The position numbers were made by a program, and so were the translations under genes. DNA of 64,000 bases from Mesorhizobium loti (GTDB lineage: Bacteria > Pseudomonadota > Alphaproteobacteria > Rhizobiales > Rhizobiaceae), in assembly GCF_002858745.1 (NCBI RefSeq), contig NZ_PJRO01000001.1, forward strand, positions 496,001 through 560,000. The letters are read 5' to 3'. Below are positions 53,653-62,902 of this stretch, piece by piece. Within the stretch, counting starts at the first letter, position 1. Every line of letters starts with the position of its first letter. The notes under the pieces are model-generated. The model was not told the origin of the DNA. It ran no database searches and was given only the letters and a program-made list of their open reading frames with translations.

Positions 53653-55185
53653 CTACTTCTTCTGAAGCCGGTCGCCAATGCCGGACGCATAGTTCATGAC
53701 GTGGAAGGTGTAATTCTCCTCCACTGTGCCCTGGAACAGATGCGCCCACGGCCCGATCGCATAAATGCCGAGGTCTTCGCCACCGTGTGTTTCGCTGGAA
53801 AGCGGCACCAGTGAATGCTGCACGAAATCAGGCTTCGTTGTTTCCTCCGATGTCAGCATCGGCCGCTCGGATGGCTTTTCCGTGCCGCCCGGTCCGTTGG
53901 CAAAGCCAATGGTGGTATAGGTCTTGCCGTCCTTGCCGTAGATCGGTTCGTCATCGACGCCAACCGAAATACCGAGGATCGGATTGCCGCGTTTTGCATA
54001 GCCGGCGATCGTCAGCGTGTGGCTGTGGTCGCCGGTGACGACGATCAGCGTCTCGTCGAGGTCGACCTTGCGCAGGATCGCCTTGACCGCCTCGTTCATC
54101 GCCACTGCATCCGAAAGCGTGCGATAGGCATTGGATTCATGGCTGGCGTGGTCGATGCGCCCGCCTTCGACCAGAAGCACATAACCCTCCGGATTGCGGG
54201 AAAGGATATCGATCGACTTCTCGGCCATTTCCGCGAGCGAAGGCTCGCCCGCCTTGTCGCCCGGACGGTCATGTTCGTATTGCATGTGCGATGGCTCGAA
54301 CAAGCCAAGCAGGTGATCTGTCTTCGCGGGATCGACCGCCTTGAACTGTTCGGCATTCCAGACAAAGGCGCCCTTGTCGCCATAACGGGTGAGCCAGGCT
54401 TGCGTCAGGTCCTTGCCGTCCTTGCGCTTGCCTTTCTTGTCGGCATGTTCCGGATCGGCGACCGTCGCCGGCAGGAAACGATCGCGGCCGCCACCCATCG
54501 CCACCTCGAGGCCGTCGCCATAGCGCATGTCGACCAATTGCTGCGCGATGTCGGCACAGCCGGCGGACACGGCCGCTGCCGGGATGTCGGCATCCGATTC
54601 CCAATCGCGATTGGCGATATGGGCGTAGGTCGCACCCGGCGTTGCATGGGTGAGCCTGGCCGTCGTGATCGTACCCGTCGACATGCCGAGCGTCTCGGCC
54701 ATTTCCCACAAGGTGGTCACCGCCTTGGTCTTCTGGTCTTCGCAGGAATCCAGCCTGGCGGTGTGATTGAGACCCATCACGTCGTTGATGGTCTTCACGC
54801 CCGTCGTCATCGCAACCGCGCTTGGCGCGGAATCGGTGATCTGCGCGTCGGCGGAATAGGTCTTGGAGGCAGCCAGATATGGGAAGGCTTCCCAGGCGAG
54901 CACATTGGATTCGCCATCGACGCCGCGCTGCTGGCCCTCGAAGATGCGAGCGGCGGTAACGGTGGAAAAGCCCATACCGTCACCCACCACAAGGATGACG
55001 TTCTTGGCGCGGTTGGTGTTCTTCTGGCGCTTCAGGATCTGGTTGAGCGCACCATCGGCCTGCTTGTAATAGGGGTCATCGCCCTGCACCAGCCTGGCAT
55101 CCTCGGCTCGAACGCCTGTCGCCGCCGCAACACCCGCCAGCACAAACAGCGCCGGCCGAGCAAAGTGCTTCCAGTAGCGTATCAT
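53653..55185 (-). CDS. phoA: Alkaline phosphatase (PhoA family)
   Basis: The 510-residue protein has a signal peptide (MIRYWKHFARPALFVLAGVA, ATGVRA). Metal and catalytic motifs are NVILVVGDGMGFSTVTAARI (metal Asp), ITDSAPSAVAMTTG with nucleophile Ser119, VEGGRIDHASHESN, TGDHSHTL and SSETHGGEDLGIYAIGP. A periplasmic zinc/magnesium phosphomonoesterase. GAGGAGGAAGG precedes the ATG at 55185. I found no convincing pair of Pho-box repeats in the 156 bp upstream. Confidence 0.93.
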   Translation of the reverse strand: MIRYWKHFARPALFVLAGVAAATGVRAEDARLVQGDDPYYKQADGALNQILKRQKNTNRAKNVILVVGDGMGFSTVTAARIFEGQQRGVDGESNVLAWEAFPYLAASKTYSADAQITDSAPSAVAMTTGVKTINDVMGLNHTARLDSCEDQKTKAVTTLWEMAETLGMSTGTITTARLTHATPGATYAHIANRDWESDADIPAAAVSAGCADIAQQLVDMRYGDGLEVAMGGGRDRFLPATVADPEHADKKGKRKDGKDLTQAWLTRYGDKGAFVWNAEQFKAVDPAKTDHLLGLFEPSHMQYEHDRPGDKAGEPSLAEMAEKSIDILSRNPEGYVLLVEGGRIDHASHESNAYRTLSDAVAMNEAVKAILRKVDLDETLIVVTGDHSHTLTIAGYAKRGNPILGISVGVDDEPIYGKDGKTYTTIGFANGPGGTEKPSERPMLTSEETTKPDFVQHSLVPLSSETHGGEDLGIYAIGPWAHLFQGTVEENYTFHVMNYASGIGDRLQKK

Positions 55186-55341
55186 TCCTTCCTCCTCAGA
55201 ATGCCCCACCGCCTGCCAATGATTAGCCTGCTAATAACATCTGGCAATGGCTGGATGGGGGACGGAGGCATTTTCCCCGCCGTAAGGCGGGGGCTATTTG
55301 CAGACGACTGGTGGAACGCGATGGTTCTCCGCTGTGCTCAG

Positions 55342-55749
55342 TCAGGCAGCGGCGTCGAAAGCTGTGCGCGCGGCACGCAGATTGTCGCGGTTGCCGGCGG
55401 CCCAGGCGCCAAGTGCCGCGATCGGCACGGCAAGCGACTGGCCGAAAGCGGTCAGCGCATATTCCACTTCCGGCGGTGTGGTCGGACGCACGGTGCGGCT
55501 CACCAGCCCGTCGCGCTCCAGCGAACGCAACGTAACGGTCAGCATGCGCTGCGAGATGCCTTCGATCGACCGCTTCAGCGCATTGAAGCGCATCGACGCC
55601 GGTTGCAGGTTGAGGATGACCAGAATGCTCCAGGTGTCGCCGACACGGTCGAGTACCTCGCGGATCGGGCAGTTGCCGTCGGCGTCGGTGGCGAAACCCG
55701 GCGTGGTGTGGAGCAGCGGCACCCCCACTTCGTGCGTCCTGGCGTTCAT
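55342..55749 (-). CDS. HxlR family transcriptional regulator
   Basis: The 135-residue winged-helix protein has CPIREVLDRVGDTWSILVIL with Cys27 in the classic HxlR/YodB position, RFNALKRSIEGISQRMLTVTLRSLERDGLV and VEYALTAFGQSLAVPIAALG. The Cys suggests redox or electrophile sensing. GAAGGGAAC precedes the ATG at 55749. Divergent from the NAD(P)-binding gene at 55897, with a palindromic operator between. Confidence 0.9.
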   Translation of the reverse strand: MNARTHEVGVPLLHTTPGFATDADGNCPIREVLDRVGDTWSILVILNLQPASMRFNALKRSIEGISQRMLTVTLRSLERDGLVSRTVRPTTPPEVEYALTAFGQSLAVPIAALGAWAAGNRDNLRAARTAFDAAA

Positions 55750-55823
55750 GCAGTTCCCTTCGTGTAACCTGGGCACGAAATCATGCGTTCTTTTCGCGGC
55801 CCCCGGTCACCGCTATCTAGTTA

Positions 55824-55845
55824 CTGGTAATAACCTGATTACCAG
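55824..55845. promoter_or_regulatory. Palindromic operator between HxlR gene and oxidoreductase
   Basis: Perfect inverted repeat CTGGTAAT-6 nt-ATTACCAG lies roughly midway between the divergent start codons. It is the probable HxlR binding site controlling both directions. Confidence 0.75.
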
Positions 55846-55896
55846 AAATATCCACCTTCCCCGTTTAGGGGAAGACACGAGACAAGGAAACCAATC

Positions 55897-56535
55897 ATGA
55901 AGATCGCCCTCATCGGCGCCTCCGGCTTCGTCGGCGGCGCGCTGCTCAAGGAAGCCGCTCAGCGTGGCCACAGCGTCACTGCCATTGTCCGCAGCCCGCA
56001 GAAGGTCGCTGCCGCCTCTGGCGTCACCGTCATCAAGGGCGATGTCAACGACGCCAAGCAGCTTGCCGCGCAACTCGCCGGCCACGACGTCGTCATCTCC
56101 GCGTTCAATGGCGGCTGGGGCGATCCAGACATCTACAACAAACACGTCACCGGCTCGCGCGCCATCGTGGCTGCTGCCAAACAAGCTGGCCTGCGCCTCA
56201 TCGTGGTCGGCGGCGCCGGCAGCCTGCATGCGCCGGACGGCAGCCAGATCGTCGATTCACCCGATTTCCCGGATGCCTACAAGGACGGTGCCCGCGCCGC
56301 CCGCGACGCACTCACCGAACTGCGCAAGGAAAGCGGGCTGGAATGGTCGCTCGTGTCGCCGGCTGCGCACATCGCGCCTGGCGAACGCACGGGCAAGTTC
56401 CGCCTCGGCGGCGACGAGCCAGTGCTGGACGCCAAGGGCGAAAGCCATGTCTCGGTCGAGGACCTTGCCTACGCCATTCTCGACGAAGCCGAGAAGCCGA
56501 AGCACACCGGCAAGCGTTTCACGCTCGGCTACTGA
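55897..56535 (+). CDS. NAD(P)H-binding oxidoreductase (YwnB/NmrA-like)
   Basis: The 212-residue Rossmann protein begins MKIALIGASGFVGGALLKEA (G-x-x-G-x-x-G). VIKGDVNDAKQLAAQLAGHD, RLIVVGGAGSLHAPDGS and SLVSPAAHIAPGERTGKFRLGG match the atypical short-chain dehydrogenase group that binds NADPH and often quinones. Controlled by the divergent HxlR regulator, it is probably a quinone/electrophile stress enzyme; this is inference. Confidence 0.87.
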   Translation: MKIALIGASGFVGGALLKEAAQRGHSVTAIVRSPQKVAAASGVTVIKGDVNDAKQLAAQLAGHDVVISAFNGGWGDPDIYNKHVTGSRAIVAAAKQAGLRLIVVGGAGSLHAPDGSQIVDSPDFPDAYKDGARAARDALTELRKESGLEWSLVSPAAHIAPGERTGKFRLGGDEPVLDAKGESHVSVEDLAYAILDEAEKPKHTGKRFTLGY

Positions 56536-56575
56536 GGCGGTTTAGCCGCTCCAAACGCATCCCTGTCGGACGAGA

Positions 56576-56764
56576 TCAATCTTCGGATTTCTTGTCCGGC
56601 AGGCCTTCGAGTTTGGTTTCGGCGAACTCCTCGAGTTCCTTCTCGGTCATCGATTCGTACATTTCTTTCGACGCGCCGATCAGTTCGCTTTTCTTGATCT
56701 CGCCGCGTTTGGCGGCAAGCGCCGCGCCGGCAGCGCGCTGCTGGGCTTTGGAGGTGGCGGGCAT
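56576..56764 (-). CDS. DUF3008 family small protein
   Basis: The 62-residue hydrophilic protein MPATSKAQQRAAGAALAAKR... continues with SKEMYESMTEKELEEFAETK and ends LPDKKSED. It matches DUF3008 small proteins found throughout alphaproteobacteria. No enzymatic motif; function unknown. A GGGAGATGCG ribosome site precedes the ATG. Confidence 0.87.
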   Translation of the reverse strand: MPATSKAQQRAAGAALAAKRGEIKKSELIGASKEMYESMTEKELEEFAETKLEGLPDKKSED

Positions 56765-56826
56765 GTCGCATCTCCCGTTTCGGTCTGAACGGAAACGCCA
56801 TGCCCACCCATGCGTTCCGGCAAATT

Positions 56827-57627
56827 TCAGGAAGCCGTCAGCCCAAAGCCCTGCATGAGGCGTCGCGTCGCAAAACTCGCCTTGCCCGAAGTGAAAACCG
56901 CGATGTCGCCGGCATTGCCTGCCAGCTCGACGGCATCCCTGGGCCGCCCGTCATCGAGAAGCGACAGCGCCCGGCGCGCGATGGCCTCGGCAGGATCGAT
57001 CCAGTCGACCGGCCATGGCGCGGTCTTGCGCATGCGGTTGACCAGAAAGGGATAATGCGTGCAGGCCAGCACGACGATGTCGGTGAAACGGCCATCCTGT
57101 TCGATGAAACAGGGGGCGACCTCGGCACGCACAGCCTCTTCATCGACGAAGCCGTCGCGCATGTAGATCTCGGCCAAGCCCGCCAGCGCGGTCGAGCCGA
57201 CCAGCCGGACATGGCATTTCTGCGCCCATTTGCCGATGAGGTCGCGCGTGTATTGACGTTTTACGGTACCCGGTGTCGCAAGCACAGAGACAAGGCCGGA
57301 TCGCGTGCGCTCCGCCGCCGGTTTGATGGCGGGAACGGTGCCAACGAAAAGATGCGAGGGAAACGCCTCGCGCAACGTGTCGATGACCAGCGTAGAGGCG
57401 GTATTGCAGGCGATAACCGAAATCGCCGGCCGATAACGTTCGAGCAATTCAGCGAACAGCGCCAGAAGATGCGCGTTGAGTGCCGCCTCTTCCCAATTGC
57501 CGTAGGGAAAGGCGGCATCGTCGGCGACATAGATGAAGCGGCGGTCGGGCATCAGCACGCGCGCCTCGCGCAGCACGGTGAGGCCGCCGACGCCGGAATC
57601 GAAGATCAGGATCGGCTGCTCGCTCAT
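56827..57627 (-). CDS. murI: Glutamate racemase
   Basis: The 266-residue enzyme begins [20 protein letters not shown]. The catalytic cysteines are Cys74 in [13 protein letters not shown] and that in [10 protein letters not shown]. It also has [15 protein letters not shown]. It produces D-glutamate for peptidoglycan. It lies 9 bp downstream of the RNA methyltransferase gene, a common pairing in Rhizobiales. Confidence 0.96.
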   Translation of the reverse strand: MSEQPILIFDSGVGGLTVLREARVLMPDRRFIYVADDAAFPYGNWEEAALNAHLLALFAELLERYRPAISVIACNTASTLVIDTLREAFPSHLFVGTVPAIKPAAERTRSGLVSVLATPGTVKRQYTRDLIGKWAQKCHVRLVGSTALAGLAEIYMRDGFVDEEAVRAEVAPCFIEQDGRFTDIVVLACTHYPFLVNRMRKTAPWPVDWIDPAEAIARRALSLLDDGRPRDAVELAGNAGDIAVFTSGKASFATRRLMQGFGLTAS

Positions 57628-57636
57628 TGCTTGCCC

Positions 57637-58512
57637 TCAGTCGTTGTCCAACCCCTTGCCACCGACGGGCGGCAGGGTGTCGACGTCGTCGCTGTCCCGG
57701 GCCGGGTGTGCAGCGCGATCGGCATTGGCCTTGCGCTCGGGATAGCCGGAGCCGCGTGGCTCTTTCGGCGAAAAATAGTCGAGCGAAGCAACAACACCAC
57801 GCAGCACCTTCAGCTCCGGCTCGGCGAAGCCGGCGCGGGTCAAGACGGCGCGCAGATTGTCGACCATCTTGGGCTTCTTTGCGGCGGGCCGGAAGTAACC
57901 GCGCGCCTCAAGTGCCGCCTCCAGATGCGCAAACAGACCGTGCAGTTGCTCTTTGGTGGCCGGCAACATTTCGGGGGTGGCGAAGTTGGTATCGGTCTCG
58001 CTTTCCAGGCCGGACTTCATCCATTCATAGGACATCAGAAGAACGGCCTGGGCGATGTTGAGCGAGGAAAAGGCAGGGTCGACCGGGAAAGTAACGATCT
58101 CGTCGGCAAGGCCGACCTCGTCATTATACAGCCCAAAACGCTCACGCCCGAACAAGATGCCGGTCTGCAAGCCATCGCGCTGACGCATCCTCAGCGCCCT
58201 GCCCGCTTCCACTGGCCCACGCACCGGTTTGAAGCCGTCGCGCTCGCGCGCCGTGGTGGCGAAGATGAAATTCAGGTCGGCGATGGCAGAAGGCAAGTCG
58301 TCATACAGCTTGACCGCGTCGATGACATGGTCCGCCCTGCTGGCAGCCGCCCGGGCCTTCTCGCTCGGCCAGCCGTCGCGCGGATTGACCAGCCTCAGCT
58401 CGCTCAAGCCGAAATTCGCCATGGCACGCGCGACCATGCCGATGTTTTCGCCAAGCTGCGGCTCGACAAGGATGATAGCGGGCCCAGCCGCCTGTTCAGG
58501 GGGATTCGTCAT
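57637..58512 (-). CDS. TrmJ-type SpoU RNA methyltransferase
   Basis: The 291-residue SPOUT enzyme has the three family motifs: PQLGENIGMVARAMANFGLSEL, GILFGRERFGLYNDEV and SSLNIAQAVLLMSYEWMKSG. The C-terminal extension (~170-291) fits TrmJ, which 2'-O-methylates position 32 of tRNA. It is co-oriented and 9 bp from murI. The ending is acidic and low in complexity. Confidence 0.9.
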   Translation of the reverse strand: MTNPPEQAAGPAIILVEPQLGENIGMVARAMANFGLSELRLVNPRDGWPSEKARAAASRADHVIDAVKLYDDLPSAIADLNFIFATTARERDGFKPVRGPVEAGRALRMRQRDGLQTGILFGRERFGLYNDEVGLADEIVTFPVDPAFSSLNIAQAVLLMSYEWMKSGLESETDTNFATPEMLPATKEQLHGLFAHLEAALEARGYFRPAAKKPKMVDNLRAVLTRAGFAEPELKVLRGVVASLDYFSPKEPRGSGYPERKANADRAAHPARDSDDVDTLPPVGGKGLDND

Positions 58513-58595
58513 GACAACCAGAAACGCTCATTTGCGGCACTGTCGCGACCCCTGCCATATCCGGCCGCGAAAATGAAGCTTCCCCGGCACCGCTA

Positions 58596-59222
58596 TCATC
58601 GATGCTGCAACGCCAGGCGCACGCCAAGCGCACAATAGATACCGCCGACGACCTTGCCCTGCCATTTCAGGATCGTTGGGTTGCGGCGCAGCAGGTTGCC
58701 GAGCGCGCCTGCGCCAAATGCAAAAACCAGCGTACTCACCAGTCCCAATACGACAAAGATGGCGCCTAAGCTCAGCAGCTGGAAGGGAACCGGCCCGTTC
58801 TCCGGCCGCACGAACTGGGGAAGGAAGGCCAGGAAGAACAACGCCGTCTTGGGGTTGAGGACCTCGGCCAGGATCGCCTGGCGAAAAGCCTTGCCGGCGC
58901 TGATTGGCAGCGTGTTCGTGGCCAGTTCTGTCGGCGCCTTGGCCAGGATTGCTCGGATGCCGAGGTAAACAAGGTAGCCGGCGCCGAGATATTTGACGAT
59001 CGAGAACAGCATCGCCGAGGCGGCAATGATAGCTGAGATACCGACAATGGCCAGCACGGTGTGGATCATGTCGCCCGCGGCGATGCCGACGCCGGTGGCG
59101 ATACCCACTTTCGTTCCCGAGCTGGTCGAGCGCGCAACGGTAAGCAGTGTTGCCGGCCCCGGAATGAAGACAAAGCCGAACACGATCGCGACATAGGAAA
59201 TCAGTGTAGCCAGATCAATCAT
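58596..59222 (-). CDS. LysE/RhtB family amino acid exporter
   Basis: The 208-residue protein has about six membrane helices. VIFGFVFIPGPATLLTVARS, TKVGIATGVGIAAGDMIHTV and FRQAILAEVLNPKTALFFLAFLPQFV are the LysE/RhtB signature segments. It exports amino acids, homoserine/lactones or similar molecules. It precedes the trmJ-murI pair on the same strand (83-bp gap) and is divergent from icd. Confidence 0.9.
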   Translation of the reverse strand: MIDLATLISYVAIVFGFVFIPGPATLLTVARSTSSGTKVGIATGVGIAAGDMIHTVLAIVGISAIIAASAMLFSIVKYLGAGYLVYLGIRAILAKAPTELATNTLPISAGKAFRQAILAEVLNPKTALFFLAFLPQFVRPENGPVPFQLLSLGAIFVVLGLVSTLVFAFGAGALGNLLRRNPTILKWQGKVVGGIYCALGVRLALQHR

Positions 59223-59447
59223 GCGTGAGCTCCCCTGTCGATGGTCGCTAACAGCATCACCGTTTCAGCTGAAAAGCAACGTGCTGCCGGCCGCTGACTT
59301 CTTCACCAGCGAGCATCTGATTGCCGTATTGCGATCAATCATCCGTTCTGAGCGTTTGCACCCCCAATCGCGCTTTGATATAGGGGCCGCATCTCTTGGC
59401 CGAGCCGTGCGCGAGGCCCTTCCCGACCAGCAGCGAGGCTTCTTTCC

Positions 59448-60659
59448 ATGGCGAAGATCAAGGTGGCTAACCCCGTCGTCGAACTCGACGGCGACGAGAT
59501 GACCCGCATCATCTGGCAGTTCATCAAGGACAAGCTGATCCACCCTTATCTCGACCTTAACCTCGACTACTACGATCTCGGCATCGAGCATCGCGACGCC
59601 ACCAACGACCAGGTGACCATCGACGCCGCCAACGCCATCAACAAGTACGGCGTCGGCGTTAAGTGTGCGACCATCACCCCTGACGAAGCCCGCGTCGAGG
59701 AATTCAAGCTCAAGAAGATGTGGAAGAGCCCGAACGGCACGATCCGCAACATCCTGGGCGGCGTCATCTTCCGCGAGCCGATCATCATGAAGAACGTGCC
59801 ACGCCTGGTGCCGGGTTGGACCAAGCCGATCATCGTCGGCCGTCATGCCTTCGGCGACCAGTACAAGGCGACCGACTTCAAGTTCCCCGGCAAGGGCAAG
59901 CTTTCGATCAAGTTCGTCGGCGACGACGGCCAGGTGATCGAACATGACGTGTTCGACGCGCCGGGCGCCGGCGTGGCGATGGCCATGTACAACCTCGACG
60001 AATCGATCCGCGAATTCGCGCGCGCCTCGCTGAACTACGGCCTGCTGCGCGGCTATCCGGTCTATCTCTCGACCAAGAACACCATCCTCAAGGCCTATGA
60101 CGGCCGCTTCAAGGACATCTTCCAGGAAGTCTACGAGAAGGAATTCGAGGCCGCCTTCAAGGATAAGAAGATCTGGTACGAACACCGCCTGATCGACGAC
60201 ATGGTCGCTTCCTCGCTGAAATGGTCGGGCGGCTATGTCTGGGCCTGCAAGAACTATGACGGCGACGTGCAGTCCGACACCGTCGCGCAGGGCTTCGGCT
60301 CGCTCGGCCTGATGACGTCGGTGCTGATGACGCCGGACGGCAAGACGGTGGAAGCCGAGGCCGCACACGGCACCGTCACCCGTCACTACCGCCAGCACCA
60401 GAAGGGCGAGGAAACCTCGACAAACTCGATCGCCTCGATCTTCGCCTGGACACGCGGTCTCGCGCACCGCGCCAAGCTGGACGACAATGCCGAACTGAAG
60501 AAGTTCGCCGAGACACTGGAGAGGGTCTGCATCCAGACCGTCGAGGGCGGCTACATGACCAAGGACCTGTCGCTGCTGATCGGTCCCGACCAGCCGTGGC
60601 TCTCGACCACTGGTTTCCTCGACAAGATCGACGAGAACCTGCAGAAGGCAATGGCCTGA
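59448..60659 (+). CDS. icd: NADP-dependent isocitrate dehydrogenase
   Basis: The 403-residue eukaryotic-type enzyme begins [20 protein letters not shown]. It has [20 protein letters not shown] (phospho-Ser/substrate loop), [17 protein letters not shown] metal region ([20 protein letters not shown]) and the NADP site [19 protein letters not shown]. It oxidises isocitrate to 2-oxoglutarate and CO2 in the TCA cycle. A strong intrinsic terminator follows. Confidence 0.97.
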   Translation: MAKIKVANPVVELDGDEMTRIIWQFIKDKLIHPYLDLNLDYYDLGIEHRDATNDQVTIDAANAINKYGVGVKCATITPDEARVEEFKLKKMWKSPNGTIRNILGGVIFREPIIMKNVPRLVPGWTKPIIVGRHAFGDQYKATDFKFPGKGKLSIKFVGDDGQVIEHDVFDAPGAGVAMAMYNLDESIREFARASLNYGLLRGYPVYLSTKNTILKAYDGRFKDIFQEVYEKEFEAAFKDKKIWYEHRLIDDMVASSLKWSGGYVWACKNYDGDVQSDTVAQGFGSLGLMTSVLMTPDGKTVEAEAAHGTVTRHYRQHQKGEETSTNSIASIFAWTRGLAHRAKLDDNAELKKFAETLERVCIQTVEGGYMTKDLSLLIGPDQPWLSTTGFLDKIDENLQKAMA

Positions 60660-60682
60660 TCCTGGCAGGATGGAATTGGAGA

Positions 60683-60715
60683 AGCCCCGGAGCGTGAACT
60701 GCGCCGGGGCTTTTT
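60683..60715 (+). terminator. Rho-independent terminator for icd
   Basis: Stem AGCCCCGG (60683-60690) / CCGGGGCT (60704-60711) followed by TTTTTCG. Located 24 bp past the icd stop. Confidence 0.9.
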
Positions 60716-60751
60716 CGTTGAACCGGCCCTCTCCTTGGAAAGGGCGTCTGT

Positions 60752-61600
60752 CTATACCAGCGGCAGGTTGATGTCGGTCAACAGCTCGGCGGGCGCTACG
60801 TCGCGCGGATTGTTGAGATATTCTTCGAACATCACCGTGTCGCGCAGCTTGCGCCCGGACATCGGCAGCCATTCGCCATAGAGCCAGGCGTAGGCCTTGT
60901 GCATTTCGGCATAGGGTCCCTTGTGGCGCAGCACGGCATATTCGCCGCCTTCGAGCGTACGACGCTCCAGTGGCGCCGAAGCGGGTTGTGCCGCGTCCGT
61001 TTCAACGCAGGCATAAGACCGCAGCTTGTCGACCGCGACAACGTCGGGATCGTCGAGATAGACGCCGATCATACGCTGACCCGGATGTCCCTGGCCGCGG
61101 GCGTAGAGCGTCCCGAACAATTGTTCGAATGCCTTGCCGATATTCATGTAGGAGCCCTGATGGGAAACACCGACCACTTCGGTGGGCTTGAGTGTGCGGA
61201 TTGAAATATCGAACATGGTGGAAGCCTTTCTCTGTTTGCTTTCAAAGAGTGTGTGGCTTCCCTCTCTCCTGTAACGCGCCGGCGGCATGCCGTAGACCGC
61301 CTTGAAAATGCGGTTGAACGACTGGACATTGGGATAGCCAGACCGTTTCGCAATTTCATTGATGCCGAGATCCGTCTCCACGATGTCGCCGGCGGCGCGG
61401 TGCAGCCTCAGTCGCTTGACGGTTGCCGCTGCCGTTTCTCCGTAGATCGCGCGATAGATCCGATGCCAATGATAGGATGACAGGCAAGCGATCTCGGCCA
61501 GGCGGTCCATATCCAGCTCCTCGTCGAGATGCTCGTGGATATGGGTTGAAACCCGTCTCAAACGAGCTTCGTAGACTGCCCATGCCGTTTCGCCATTCAT
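60752..61600 (-). CDS. AraC family regulator with GyrI-like domain
   Basis: The 282-residue protein has an N-terminal AraC DNA-binding domain (HLDEELDMDRLAEIACLSSY, VKRLRLHRAAGDIVETDLGI, KRSGYPNVQSFNRIFKAVYG) and a C-terminal GyrI-like effector domain (DISIRTLKPTEVVGVSHQGS, GGEYAVLRHKGPYAEMHKAY). GyrI-like domains bind drugs or small ligands. GAGG precedes the ATG at 61600; the longer in-frame reading to 61879 is not protein-like. Confidence 0.88.
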   Translation of the reverse strand: MNGETAWAVYEARLRRVSTHIHEHLDEELDMDRLAEIACLSSYHWHRIYRAIYGETAAATVKRLRLHRAAGDIVETDLGINEIAKRSGYPNVQSFNRIFKAVYGMPPARYRREGSHTLFESKQRKASTMFDISIRTLKPTEVVGVSHQGSYMNIGKAFEQLFGTLYARGQGHPGQRMIGVYLDDPDVVAVDKLRSYACVETDAAQPASAPLERRTLEGGEYAVLRHKGPYAEMHKAYAWLYGEWLPMSGRKLRDTVMFEEYLNNPRDVAPAELLTDINLPLV

Positions 61601-61942
61601 GTCAGGCCTCATGCAAATCGATCGGCTGGAAAACAACCATAGCCGCTTTTGACAAATCCTGCTGACTTGCGCGGCACGAGAAGAAGCGGCTTCTCTGGTG
61701 GCGAGCGATGCAAGCACGAACGGCTTCCAGCCACCAGCCCGACCAGCCAGCCAGATATTCGGAAGAGTTTTTTGCTTCGCGCCGCCAAAACGACAGGGCG
61801 TTTTCTTGCCCTTGGCAATCGGGAGCCCCAGATAAGGACAGCGGCCCTTCTGACCGCGAGCGTCCTTCAACGTCTGCACGCAATCGCCTGGCGTGGACGC
61901 CTTTCAATTCGTCCTTTCAAGACATTTTCAGGAAAGAGACCC
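61601..61942. other. Intergenic region between AraC and aldo-keto reductase genes
   Basis: This 342-bp divergent region holds no gene I can support. It contains repeated CAGCC/CCAGC runs around 61725-61755 and a TTGACA at 61650-61655 without a clear -10. In-frame readings through it do not resemble proteins and no tRNA could be folded by eye. Confidence 0.5.
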
Positions 61943-62764
61943 ATGAGCCCGACAATCCGTTTCAACGACGGCAAGGCCATCCCGCAGCTCGGCTTCGGCG
62001 TCTGGCAGGTACCGAACGAAGGTGCCAATGCCGCCGTGACTGCTGCCATCGAAGCAGGCTACCGCTCGGTCGATACCGCCGCGATCTACGGCAACGAACA
62101 AGGTGTCGGCGATGCGCTTGCTGCCTCGAATGTCCCCGACATCTTTCTCACCACCAAGCTGTGGAATTCGGAACAAGGTTACGATTCGGCGCTGAAAGCC
62201 TTCGACACCAGCCTCAGGAAACTGCGGCGCGACAAGATCGACCTCTATCTCATCCACTGGCCGGTGCCGTCGCGCGATCGTTATGTCGATAGCTGGAAGG
62301 CACTGATCAAGCTGCGCGAGGAAGGCCGCGTCGCCTCGATCGGCGTTTCCAACTTCCAGATAGCCCATCTTGAGCGCCTGAAAGCCGAGACCGGCGTGGT
62401 GCCGGCGATCAACCAGGTGGAACTGCACCCGCGTTTCCAGCAGAAGGATCTGCGCGCCTATCACGCCAGGGAAGATATCGCGACGGAGGCATGGAGCCCA
62501 CTCGGCCAGGGCACGCTGCTGCAGGATCCGGCACTCGTCGCGCTGGCGAAAAAGCACAACAAGACCGCCGCGCAGGTGATCCTGCGCTGGCATCTCGACC
62601 TCGGCAACGTCGTCATCCCGAAATCGGTGACGCCGTCACGCATCGCCGAAAATTTCCAGGTGTTTGATTTCAAGCTGGCACCGGAAGACATCGTCGAGAT
62701 CGAGAAGCTCGACAGCGCCAAGGGCAAGATCGGGCCGGATCCAGATACTTTCGCAATGGGATAG
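61943..62764 (+). CDS. Aldo/keto reductase (2,5-diketo-gluconate reductase-like)
   Basis: The 273-residue enzyme begins MSPTIRFNDGKAIPQLGFGV. The tetrad is complete: GYRSVDTAAIYGNEQGVGDA (Asp, Tyr), LTTKLWNSEQG (Lys), YLIHWPVPSRD (His). The NADPH segment is VVIPKSVTPSRIAENFQVF. Reduces sugars, keto acids or methylglyoxal-like aldehydes. GGAAAGAG precedes the ATG at 61943. It is divergent from the AraC/GyrI regulator, its probable controller. Confidence 0.93.
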   Translation: MSPTIRFNDGKAIPQLGFGVWQVPNEGANAAVTAAIEAGYRSVDTAAIYGNEQGVGDALAASNVPDIFLTTKLWNSEQGYDSALKAFDTSLRKLRRDKIDLYLIHWPVPSRDRYVDSWKALIKLREEGRVASIGVSNFQIAHLERLKAETGVVPAINQVELHPRFQQKDLRAYHAREDIATEAWSPLGQGTLLQDPALVALAKKHNKTAAQVILRWHLDLGNVVIPKSVTPSRIAENFQVFDFKLAPEDIVEIEKLDSAKGKIGPDPDTFAMG

Positions 62765-62773
62765 ATCGGACTT

Positions 62774-62801
62774 CAGGCGCGTTCATCCTGGAACGCGCCT
62801 G
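62774..62801 (+). terminator. Hairpin after the aldo-keto reductase
   Basis: Perfect 11-bp stem CAGGCGCGTTC / GAACGCGCCTG with a 6-nt loop, 9 bp past the stop. The T-run (TTTTT) comes about 14 bp later, so termination strength is uncertain. Confidence 0.5.
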
Positions 62802-62902
62802 CTCCGGCCCCGATTTTTCGCGACTGCCTTCAAAGCGGCGCAGCTTCGTCCAGATTTTGTCCCGGTTCAGCGCATAGTCTCCCCCTCAAATTCGGGGGAA
62901 TC

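Noticed and set aside
55186..55341. Pho box upstream of phoA
   Set aside because: No pair of CTGTCAT-like 7-mers with the right spacing was found.
53815..55767. A 650-codon open frame on the plus strand opposite phoA
   Set aside because: Antisense shadow of a GC-rich gene: Arg/His/Gly-rich, no recognisable domain, and phoA has complete catalytic motifs.
56800..58638. A 612-codon plus-strand open frame across murI and trmJ
   Set aside because: Runs opposite two well-conserved genes, has shadow-like composition and no ribosome site.
61640..61760. Possible tRNA or small RNA gene near the CAGCC-rich stretch
   Set aside because: No cloverleaf, T-arm consensus or terminator could be built by eye.
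61601..61879. N-terminal extension of the AraC/GyrI regulator
   Set aside because: Low-complexity, basic, unlike any AraC N-terminus; a good ribosome site lies before the ATG at 61600.
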